Positions 9,125-14,854 of a stretch of DNA of 40,240 bases are shown here, piece after piece (position 1 is the stretch's first letter; every line of letters starts with the position of its first letter). Origin of the DNA: an uncultured Pelagibacteraceae bacterium (GTDB taxonomy: Bacteria > Pseudomonadota > Alphaproteobacteria > Pelagibacterales > Pelagibacteraceae). The notes below the pieces were generated by a model. That model did no database searches. It was not told where the DNA came from and saw only the letters and a list, made by a program, of their open reading frames with translations. The stretch spans positions 1-40,240 of the forward strand of contig CACBDD010000005.1 in assembly GCA_902537905.1 (NCBI GenBank). Reading direction: 5' to 3'. The translations under genes were made by a program, and so were the position numbers.

Positions 9125-9153
9125 TGGTTGAATTAAATAATTATAATTATAAA
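9125..9153 (+). promoter_or_regulatory. Ancestral tRNA-Ser promoter (left copy)
   Basis: TGGTTG (9125-9130) and TATAAA (9148-9153) are separated by 17 bases and end 11 bases before the tRNA-Ser 5' half. The same spacing is found at the other two copies. This copy differs most from the others upstream of TATAAA, as expected if it is the original chromosomal promoter and the other two were brought in by the inserted units. Confidence 0.45.
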
Positions 9154-9164
9154 ACCTTGCTCAC

Positions 9165-9203
9165 GGAGAGATGGCTGAGCGGTTGAAAGCACCGGTCTTG
9201 AAA
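9165..9203 (+). pseudogene. tRNA-Ser 5' half, truncated at the anticodon loop (copy 1)
   Basis: These 39 bases are identical to the first 39 bases of the intact tRNA-Ser at 14479, from the acceptor strand through the whole anticodon loop CTTGAAA. The match then stops: the intact gene continues ACCGG while this copy continues TACCAAG. Acceptor 3' strand, variable arm, T arm and CCA are missing, so it cannot make a tRNA. I read it as the left junction (attL) of an integration event. Confidence 0.9.
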
Positions 9204-9318
9204 TACCAAGTTTACCCTACCCTCTTTAAGACGATTCACATACTTATCAAGACAATCCTCATTTTTTGAAATTTAGCTTTTACGAAAAATACATCATTCC
9301 TGACTAGCCTAAGCTAGA

Positions 9319-9340
9319 AAACTTGTACCAAACTTGTACC
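9319..9340. repeat. Unit A left arm-type repeat
   Basis: Two copies of CTTGTACC spaced by 11 bases (CTTGTACCAAACTTGTACC), lying 115 bases after the truncated tRNA core and 12 bases before the stop codon end of the caspase gene. The identical 22-base block recurs in direct orientation at 11663-11684. I read it as a pair of integrase arm-binding sites. Confidence 0.75.
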
Positions 9341-9351
9341 AAGAATTATAT

Positions 9352-11622
9352 TTATCTGTAACTAATTAAAACTTTATCTGGGTCACCAGATAAAGATGGA
9401 TTTTGTTCTCTTCCAAGCTCTGCTGCCTTTTGAGATACATTATCATCCATATAAGAAAGTAACTCACCGTTAGTTATTTTTTTATCTTGGTTGCTATCTG
9501 CCTTACCTTCTAATCCCTTCATAAGATAATATGAAAATATTCCGTGTTCAGCTTCTTTTAAACCAGATGATATTTGATCTAATTTAGATGCAGTAAATAT
9601 TGTAAAGTTATCAGGTATTCCTTCTTGATCATCTGCAACAATTCTTATTGGACGTGCTGATGCAAGTAGCATTTTTTCGTCTCTTGAAATACCGCTATAA
9701 CAAGTGTCCATAAACATAGTTACAGATTTCGGATTTAATTTAATAATTTGTTCAAATAGTTCTGTTCTTGATAAAGCAGTTCTACTTAACAAATCTGGGT
9801 CACTATCTTGAGGTAAAATATATAATTCTTCACCGTTATTAGATGCTAAACCGTGACCAGCAAAGAATATTATTAATTCTGTTTGATTATTCTTAATTTT
9901 GCTTGGTAACCATTTATTTATCGTACTAATAGATTTTATTAAACTTGCGTCTTCATCTACCAATAATTTAATATTAGCTTTTGGTATTCCAAATCCTTTT
10001 CTTGCGTATTCATAAAAATACTGAGCATCTAAATTAGCAAAATTAGCAGCTGGTGTTTGTTCGTATTTTTCAATACCAATGATTAATGCTACTCTGTTTT
10101 TATTAGATCTTGATTTAATTAATGAAGGATTTAATTGCTCAAGTTTATCTGCAACTATAGTTTCTTTAATATCAACAGTAACATTTACAATTTTTGGCTT
10201 AGATTTATTGCCCCATTGGTCTATTGCAACTATTTTTAATTGTTCATCAATAGGGCTAAATCTTGGAATTGAAAATTTACCATCTTTAACAACTATAGTT
10301 TCTCCATCTACTTGGACAAATAATTTCTTAGATTTATCGATTACTTTACCTTTAATTTCATAATTGCTGTCATTAACAGTTATATTCTCAGCTATCTCAA
10401 TTATTGGTGCATCATTATCTTTATCTTCAGGTTTAAATTCCTCTTGTTTAGACTCTTCTACCTTAGCAATTTTAACTTTTTTCTTTTGTTTTATAGGAAT
10501 CTTGGGTTTCCAGTAACCAAGAGGTTCTAAAGTTCTGAAATTTTTTTCTTCTACAATGCCAATTGTATCAACTAAGTATGCATAAAAAAGTTCGTCTTTA
10601 TAGTTCTGATCTATAATAAAATTAGAATTACACGTATAGTATGGGTTATCAAATCTTCTAATTTTATATTTGTATTCATTTGTTTTCGTATCATACGACC
10701 TATGATTATTTACACAAAATTTGATATTTTTATCCATCTCCTGCGTTTGACTTGGTTTTCCTTTAGCAATTTCAGTTTTTTTATCTTCTATTGATGGTGT
10801 TCCAAACAATATATTTCTAGCATCAACTTTAATAATAATTTCACGATCTTTAATAAGATTAACTTTATAAGGTGCGCATAGTTGAATTGCTCTCAAAACA
10901 CTTTCTGAAAGAACTTTGTAAAATTCTTGACCTGGTTGTTTTAATCTCTTTTGATCAAGTATTTGTGTATGAAATACTGAACCATCATAGTCTAATAGCA
11001 ACTTTACTTTTACTATAAGATTTTTTTCATTTACTGGAAGTCCCATAGGAAGACTAAGACAGCTGCTTATTTTATTTGAAATCATAGTAGAAACTATTTC
11101 ATTACTATCACCGAAAGAATAAATGTCTGGTTCAGGGTTTTTTGCTTTTGAAATTAAATCAGCTATCTTATCTGGATCGGTCAACAATTCATTTTCTTTA
11201 GATTCTTTTTTAGCTAATTTTGTTTTTTCCAATTTGTCAATCTTTGCAAAAGTTTTGGAAAAATAATTTCGATGATTAGAAGGAAGTAAATTTTTAAAAT
11301 TAGCTAATTTAAGATTTTTCCATAATGGTGAACTGAATGCAATATTGCCTTTGCCATAAGTTTTTTCAAAAAATAAATATAGTGATTTATTTTTCTTTTT
11401 ACTTATTTCGTACAAATCATATTTTGGTCCTGTTGTAGTTCTGTAACACTCTGCTTTAAGCAAATGAGTTCTTTTGTCAGTTATGGATACTTGTTCTTTG
11501 TAGCTTTTTTTTGGATCCTCCAGATAAATTTTTACACAAAATACCCTGCCCGCTTCAGCATTTATACTAAATACTAATCCAAAACCAAAAACTATAAATA
11601 GATATGCTAGTAACCTCTTCAT
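9352..11622 (-). CDS. Exported caspase-like (C14) protein with TolA-C-like and Ig-like domains
   Basis: A 756-residue multidomain protein. Residues 1-24 form a signal peptide, so it is probably periplasmic. A region at about 165-275 resembles the TolA C-terminal domain (start SNKISSCLSLP, then VKVKLLLDYDGSVFHTQILD and VLRAIQLCAPYKV). A linker IAKGKPSQTQ (285-294) leads to a second small Cys-containing module (297-380), then a Lys/Glu-rich stretch, an Ig-like beta domain opening with DNDAPIIEIA (403-485) and the C14 caspase domain (508 to the end). The catalytic dyad is complete: His590 in FAGHG and Cys641 in DTCYSG. A canonical 12-residue EF-hand loop (DSNQDKKITNGE, 709-720) follows. The function is unknown; it may be a sensor-protease or scaffold. 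It is the only gene of unit A and a partial paralogue of the unit B protein. Confidence 0.85.
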   Translation of the reverse strand: MKRLLAYLFIVFGFGLVFSINAEAGRVFCVKIYLEDPKKSYKEQVSITDKRTHLLKAECYRTTTGPKYDLYEISKKKNKSLYLFFEKTYGKGNIAFSSPLWKNLKLANFKNLLPSNHRNYFSKTFAKIDKLEKTKLAKKESKENELLTDPDKIADLISKAKNPEPDIYSFGDSNEIVSTMISNKISSCLSLPMGLPVNEKNLIVKVKLLLDYDGSVFHTQILDQKRLKQPGQEFYKVLSESVLRAIQLCAPYKVNLIKDREIIIKVDARNILFGTPSIEDKKTEIAKGKPSQTQEMDKNIKFCVNNHRSYDTKTNEYKYKIRRFDNPYYTCNSNFIIDQNYKDELFYAYLVDTIGIVEEKNFRTLEPLGYWKPKIPIKQKKKVKIAKVEESKQEEFKPEDKDNDAPIIEIAENITVNDSNYEIKGKVIDKSKKLFVQVDGETIVVKDGKFSIPRFSPIDEQLKIVAIDQWGNKSKPKIVNVTVDIKETIVADKLEQLNPSLIKSRSNKNRVALIIGIEKYEQTPAANFANLDAQYFYEYARKGFGIPKANIKLLVDEDASLIKSISTINKWLPSKIKNNQTELIIFFAGHGLASNNGEELYILPQDSDPDLLSRTALSRTELFEQIIKLNPKSVTMFMDTCYSGISRDEKMLLASARPIRIVADDQEGIPDNFTIFTASKLDQISSGLKEAEHGIFSYYLMKGLEGKADSNQDKKITNGELLSYMDDNVSQKAAELGREQNPSLSGDPDKVLISYR

Positions 11623-11641
11623 AGTATTACTTTACCAAATG

Positions 11642-11647
11642 ATTATA
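11642..11647 (-). promoter_or_regulatory. -10 box of the unit A caspase gene
   Basis: The minus strand reads CCTATAATCAT, a perfect TATAAT about 20 bases before the ATG at 11622. No good -35 hexamer is visible at 16-18 bases; that place is occupied by the arm repeat at 11663-11684. The same arrangement occurs upstream of the unit B gene, with the flanking bases conserved. Confidence 0.55.
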
Positions 11648-11662
11648 GGATTTTACAGGATG

Positions 11663-11684
11663 AAACTTGTACCAAACTTGTACC
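11663..11684. repeat. Unit A right arm-type repeat
   Basis: An exact 22-base copy, in the same orientation, of the repeat at 9319-9340 (two CTTGTACC in an 11-base period). It ends 107 bases before the anticodon-loop core of the next tRNA copy (11792). It also covers the expected -35 region of the caspase promoter. Confidence 0.75.
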
Positions 11685-11719
11685 TTTTGAAAATTTCTTA
11701 AAAAAAAAGCTCTGTTTTT

Positions 11720-11748
11720 TTGTTGAATTTATAATTTATACTTATAAA
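11720..11748 (+). promoter_or_regulatory. Element-borne tRNA-Ser promoter (copy 2)
   Basis: TTGTTG (11720-11725), 17 bases, TATAAA (11743-11748), ending 11 bases before the truncated tRNA copy. The stretch from AGCTCTGTTTTTT to the tRNA is much more like copy 3 than copy 1, consistent with both being delivered by elements. Whether it still fires is unknown. Confidence 0.45.
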
Positions 11749-11759
11749 ACCTTGCTCAC

Positions 11760-11798
11760 GGAGAGATGGCTGAGCGGTTGAAAGCACCGGTCTTGAAA
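11760..11798 (+). pseudogene. tRNA-Ser 5' half, truncated at the anticodon loop (copy 2)
   Basis: Identical over 39 bases to the 5' half of the intact tRNA-Ser and to copy 1, and broken at the same base. After CTTGAAA it continues TACCAAGTTTACCCTAC, the same bases as after copy 1. It marks the border between unit A and unit B: right junction of A and left junction of B. Confidence 0.9.
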
Positions 11799-11839
11799 TA
11801 CCAAGTTTACCCTACTCACTTTAAGACGTTTCACATACT

Positions 11840-11852
11840 TATCAAGTCATTG
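11840..11852 (+). promoter_or_regulatory. IHF-like site in the unit B left junction
   Basis: TATCAAGTCATTG fits the IHF consensus WATCAANNNNTTR. It lies between the core and the arm repeat, where IHF bends DNA in phage att sites. The matching place in unit A (9245-9257, TATCAAGACAATC) keeps only the first half, so the match could be chance. Confidence 0.35.
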
Positions 11853-11913
11853 CTTACGTTTTGAAATTTAGCTTTTACGAAAAACGCATCATTCTTGAAC
11901 AGCCTAAGCTCCA

Positions 11914-11935
11914 AAACTTGAAGTAAACTTGAAGT
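11914..11935. repeat. Unit B left arm-type repeat
   Basis: Two copies of CTTGAAGT in an 11-base period (CTTGAAGTAAACTTGAAGT), 115 bases after the core, exactly where unit A has CTTGTACC. The framework CTTG----AAA is kept and only the inner four bases differ. It recurs at 14383-14402. Confidence 0.75.
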
Positions 11936-11946
11936 AAAAATTATTT

Positions 11947-14343
11947 TTATCTATAACTAATTAAAACTTTATCTGGATCACCTGATAACATCGGTTCTTG
12001 TTGTCTGTTGTTAATAAATGCTTCCTCAGAAACATTTTGTTTTAAATAAGCTATTAATTCTCCATTTGTAATTTTTTTATCTTGATTGGAATCTGCCTTA
12101 CCTTGCATACCCATCATTAGATAGTAAGAAAATATTCCGTGTTTAGCTTCTTCAATGCTACCAGAAGTTTGGTCATAATTTGAAGCAGTAAATATAGTAA
12201 AATTATTTTGTACTTCTTGCTCCTCTGCAACTAATCTTATTGGTCTTAATCCGGCAACTAACATTCTTTCATCTCTTGTTTGACCGCTATAACAAGTATC
12301 AAAAAACATCGTAACTGAGTTAGGCTCAACTCTATTTATTAAATCAAAAATTTCTAATCTTGAAAGTGCAGTGTATTGTAATAAATCAGCATCACCATCT
12401 TGAGGTAAGATATATAGGTTTTTACCATCATCAGACGCTAAACCGTGACCAGCAAAGAAAACATAAATATCTTTATTTTTTCCTCTTGCAATTTGTGGAA
12501 GCCACAAAGTTAATGCTTTTAAGGTTTCTCCTCTTGTTGCATTCTCATCAATTAAAACTTTTATATTTTTATTAGGTATTCCCAAGGCTCTGTTTGCATA
12601 AGCTCTAAATGCATTTGCATCTCTATTTGCATATGGTGCATCAATATTTTTAAGAGTTTTATATTTTTCAATTCCTATAATTATTGCTATTTTATTTTTA
12701 TCTTGCTTAACTTTTATCTTGCTTGGATTGGGTTTTTCATAAGATCTTAATTCAGCTATTTCCTTAAATTCAACTTTAATATTTATCGTTTTTTCAGATT
12801 TATTTTGCCATTGATCTATAGCAACTATTTTAATCTTATCACCTGCATCAGGATCAACAACGAAACCTTCTAATTCAAAATTACCTCTTTTTGATATTTT
12901 TAAAGGTCTACCATTAGCTTCTAGATATAACTTGCTCTTGTCATTTACCTTCCCCTTCAAAGTATAAGTTTGGCTATCAACAATAATATTTTGAGCTATC
13001 TCAATTACAGGTGCATCATTATCAATATCTCTATTCTCAGGTTTAAATTCCTCTTGTTTAGGTTCTTCTACTTTAGCAACTTTAACTTTTTTCTTAGGGG
13101 TTGTTGTTAATTTTTCTAAAACATTTTTTTCATATGCAGTAAGTAGCTCTAAATATTTAGTTTTTGAGACTGCAAAAAAATATTTACTACAATTTTTTTT
13201 AATTTGAAAATAAAGACCTGGTGATTTACTTAAACCAACAAAATTTTTAATTCTTTCATGAGATTTTACATAAGAATGTGTGCAGTACAGAAGGTTATCC
13301 TCATTTTGGCTTGGTTCTGCTTTAGCGATTTGGGTTTTTTTATCTAAACTATTTATAAAATTTTCAATAGGTGAAATATCAAGTCCCCATGCTTGATATT
13401 GACTTCTTAAATTGGCTAACCTGACTTTGAAAAATTTATCATTTTCTTTATAATCTAGTGCAGCTGCAATATACTCATTTTCAGATATCCTTGATACAGT
13501 TACGGGTCCTCCTGTAGGACCCTGAACAGCTTTACAACTTTTCTTTGAAATAAAATAATCACCTCTGTTATCACAAAAATATATATTTGATTTAATTTCT
13601 TTTTTCTGCGTTTGGCTTGGTTCTGCTTTAGATATTTGGGTATTTTCGCAATCAAAACCTTTTTTTAAATTATCAAAATTTATTTTTAAATCGTTAAATT
13701 TTAAAGCAGATCTAACAAAATTATCTGGAATAGGAGTTTTTTTAAAATAATTTATTTCATTTTCTATACGGTCAATATCGATTTTAATTTTATTTTTTAA
13801 ATTATTACAGCTGTTAAAACTAAAATTTGTAGTATTTAATTTTTTATATTCAAACTCTTCTTTTCTATTAGTCAACTCTTTAATATCTTCTTCAAAATTG
13901 GTTAATTTTGTGAAGAAAAGTTCTCTGTCAAAATTTTGGCTTGGTTCTTTCGTTTTATTCTTTTTGTTCTCATTTGTATTTATTTCTGCAGCAAATGCTC
14001 CTCTTTTTAATGTTTTTAAATCTTTAATAATAATATTAATAAATTTTTTTTCTTTAAAATTAGAATTTTTTAATTGTGAAGATAATTTTTTTACAGCATT
14101 GTCCATGCTATCAATAGAATTATTTACATAATTAGTTTCTGCTTCTGAAATACCTTTACTTAATGCTTTTGAATAAACTAATCGCTCTAATGTTCTTAAT
14201 TCTTTCTGCAAACATTCTAAGTATTTTACATCTGGTTTCACTTCTAAATTTGAACATGCGTATTTTTCTTGAGCAATACAACTTGTATTTAACACCAACC
14301 CCAAACCAAGAATGATGAACAGATATGCTAGTAGACGCTTCAT
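11947..14343 (-). CDS. Exported caspase-like (C14) protein with modular N-terminal region
   Basis: A 798-residue paralogue of the unit A protein. The signal peptide is nearly identical (MKRLLAYLFI start). The N-terminal 400 residues differ from unit A and are built of four modules (about 25-130, 138-235, 250-336, 347-415) separated by EPSQ, KAEPSQTQ and KAEPSQ linkers. Each module has at least two cysteines, fitting disulphide formation in the periplasm; the first two look helical or coiled-coil. After a KVEEPKQEEFKPE linker come the Ig-like domain (about 441-530) and the caspase domain, with His633 in FAGHG and Cys684 in DTCYSG, the same 51-residue spacing as unit A. The EF-hand loop DSNQDKKITNGE is also kept. 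Function is unknown; it is the only gene of unit B. Confidence 0.85.
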   Translation of the reverse strand: MKRLLAYLFIILGLGLVLNTSCIAQEKYACSNLEVKPDVKYLECLQKELRTLERLVYSKALSKGISEAETNYVNNSIDSMDNAVKKLSSQLKNSNFKEKKFINIIIKDLKTLKRGAFAAEINTNENKKNKTKEPSQNFDRELFFTKLTNFEEDIKELTNRKEEFEYKKLNTTNFSFNSCNNLKNKIKIDIDRIENEINYFKKTPIPDNFVRSALKFNDLKINFDNLKKGFDCENTQISKAEPSQTQKKEIKSNIYFCDNRGDYFISKKSCKAVQGPTGGPVTVSRISENEYIAAALDYKENDKFFKVRLANLRSQYQAWGLDISPIENFINSLDKKTQIAKAEPSQNEDNLLYCTHSYVKSHERIKNFVGLSKSPGLYFQIKKNCSKYFFAVSKTKYLELLTAYEKNVLEKLTTTPKKKVKVAKVEEPKQEEFKPENRDIDNDAPVIEIAQNIIVDSQTYTLKGKVNDKSKLYLEANGRPLKISKRGNFELEGFVVDPDAGDKIKIVAIDQWQNKSEKTINIKVEFKEIAELRSYEKPNPSKIKVKQDKNKIAIIIGIEKYKTLKNIDAPYANRDANAFRAYANRALGIPNKNIKVLIDENATRGETLKALTLWLPQIARGKNKDIYVFFAGHGLASDDGKNLYILPQDGDADLLQYTALSRLEIFDLINRVEPNSVTMFFDTCYSGQTRDERMLVAGLRPIRLVAEEQEVQNNFTIFTASNYDQTSGSIEEAKHGIFSYYLMMGMQGKADSNQDKKITNGELIAYLKQNVSEEAFINNRQQEPMLSGDPDKVLISYR

Positions 14344-14362
14344 AGTATTACTTTACCAAATG

Positions 14363-14368
14363 ATTATA
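14363..14368 (-). promoter_or_regulatory. -10 box of the unit B caspase gene
   Basis: The minus strand reads CCTATAATCAT, as in unit A, about 20 bases before the ATG at 14343. The adjoining bases (AAAATCC upstream, CATTTGGTAAAGTAATACT downstream) are also the same in both units, while the arm repeats just beyond differ. Confidence 0.55.
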
Positions 14369-14382
14369 GGATTTTATAGGAC

Positions 14383-14402
14383 AACTTGAAGTAAACTTGA
14401 AG
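14383..14402. repeat. Unit B right arm-type repeat
   Basis: AACTTGAAGTAAACTTGAAG, a direct copy of the repeat at 11914-11935; the base after it is C instead of T. It ends 108 bases before the anticodon loop of the intact tRNA-Ser, as unit A's right repeat does (107 bases). Confidence 0.75.
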
Positions 14403-14438
14403 CGACATTAAAATTTATAAAAAAAACAGCTCTGTTTT

Positions 14439-14467
14439 TTGTTGAATTTTACAATTATACTTATAAA
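14439..14467 (+). promoter_or_regulatory. Promoter of the intact tRNA-Ser
   Basis: TTGTTG (14439-14444), 17 bases, TATAAA (14462-14467), ending 11 bases before the tRNA. The bases belong to unit B, so the working tRNA now depends on an element-supplied promoter and 5' half. Confidence 0.5.
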
Positions 14468-14478
14468 ACCTTGCTCAC

Positions 14479-14568
14479 GGAGAGATGGCTGAGCGGTTGA
14501 AAGCACCGGTCTTGAAAACCGGCAAAGGGGCAACTCTTTCCTGGGTTCGAATCCCAGTCTCTCCGCCA
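14479..14568 (+). tRNA. tRNA-Ser(UGA), intact
   Basis: A 90-base class II tRNA gene. The acceptor arm pairs GGAGAGA with TCTCTCC, then G and an encoded CCA. The anticodon stem CCGGT/ACCGG encloses the loop CTTGAAA with anticodon TGA (14513-14515). A long variable arm and the T arm CTGGG-TTCGAAT-CCCAG are present. It reads UCA codons, which are frequent in an AT-rich genome, so it is probably essential. The 5' half is triplicated in this locus. It ends six bases before the stop of the convergent sdhE gene. Confidence 0.97.
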
Positions 14569-14573
14569 TCACT

Positions 14574-14831
14574 TTAATATTTAAAGCTTTTAAACATCAA
14601 ACTGATATTGTTATTTTCTATTTCAACATCAGTTTCAAAACCATTATAAAAATTATACAAATTTGTATCATCAATTTTAAGAAATTTTTTTAGATCAATT
14701 AAATCTTTCTCTTGTAAATCATTTATATATTTTTTAACAAATTTACCTAAAAGTTTATCCATTTCCTTGGTACCTCGATAATTAGAACGATAAATAATTT
14801 TTTTTTTTAATTCATCTATATTGCTACTCAT
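14574..14831 (-). CDS. sdhE: FAD assembly factor SdhE
   Basis: Small cytoplasmic protein (85 residues) of the SdhE/Sdh5 family that promotes covalent flavinylation of the succinate dehydrogenase flavoprotein. The family signature RSNYRGTKEMDKLLGKF is clear, including the RGxxE motif (Arg19, Gly20, Glu23). Length is normal. It stands head to head with recG with only 23 bases between the starts, an arrangement common in alphaproteobacteria. Its stop lies six bases from the end of the convergent tRNA-Ser. The sdh genes are not in this window. Confidence 0.9.
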   Translation of the reverse strand: MSSNIDELKKKIIYRSNYRGTKEMDKLLGKFVKKYINDLQEKDLIDLKKFLKIDDTNLYNFYNGFETDVEIENNNISLMFKSFKY

Positions 14832-14839
14832 TATTAGAA

Positions 14840-14845
14840 TATAAT
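14840..14845 (+). promoter_or_regulatory. Possible -10 box of recG (leaderless transcript)
   Basis: GAATATAATTAAT contains a perfect TATAAT whose end is 9 bases upstream of the recG ATG. If used, transcription would start within a few bases of the start codon. In such AT-rich DNA the match could be chance. Confidence 0.35.
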
Positions 14846-14854
14846 TAATTTATT

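Larger units (their letters stand above)
9204..11798. mobile_element. Unit A: integrase-less integrative element carrying a caspase-like gene
   Basis: This 2595-base segment runs from the end of the first anticodon loop to the end of the second. It holds a 115-base non-coding segment, a tandem repeat of 11-base period (9319-9340), one caspase-like gene on the minus strand, its promoter, a second exact copy of the repeat (11663-11684), and a replacement tRNA promoter plus 5' half. Duplicated core at both ends with paired repeats at fixed distances is what an element integrated by a tyrosine recombinase leaves. No integrase or excisionase gene is present. Transfer is inferred; a simple tandem duplication of the locus is the competing explanation. 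Confidence 0.65.
11799..14517. mobile_element. Unit B: integrase-less integrative element carrying a second caspase-like gene
   Basis: A 2719-base segment from the end of the second anticodon loop to the end of the loop in the intact tRNA-Ser. The layout equals unit A: 115-base non-coding segment (about 16 mismatches and no gaps against unit A by eye), tandem repeat, one minus-strand caspase-like gene, promoter, tandem repeat, tRNA promoter and 5' half. Its repeats have a different 4-base specificity from those of unit A. Its right end restores a complete tRNA by joining to the chromosomal 3' half. No recombinase gene is present. The inference of mobility is shared with unit A. The whole 324-base gap between the two caspase genes is accounted for by these junction elements. 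Confidence 0.65.

Noticed and set aside
9165-9203. Functional extra tRNA-Ser genes at copies 1 and 2
   Set aside because: Neither has the 3' half of the anticodon stem, variable arm, T arm or acceptor 3' strand; only 39 bases are tRNA.
9319-9340. CTTGTACC repeats as a CRISPR array
   Set aside because: Only two 8-base repeats per site with 3-base spacing; no unique spacers and no cas genes.
9352-14343. The two caspase genes as prophage or transposon remnants with a hidden recombinase
   Set aside because: I looked through both units on both strands; the only substantial ORFs are the caspases, and the track's plus-strand ORFs inside them (10079, 12360, 13898) are shadows without recombinase motifs.
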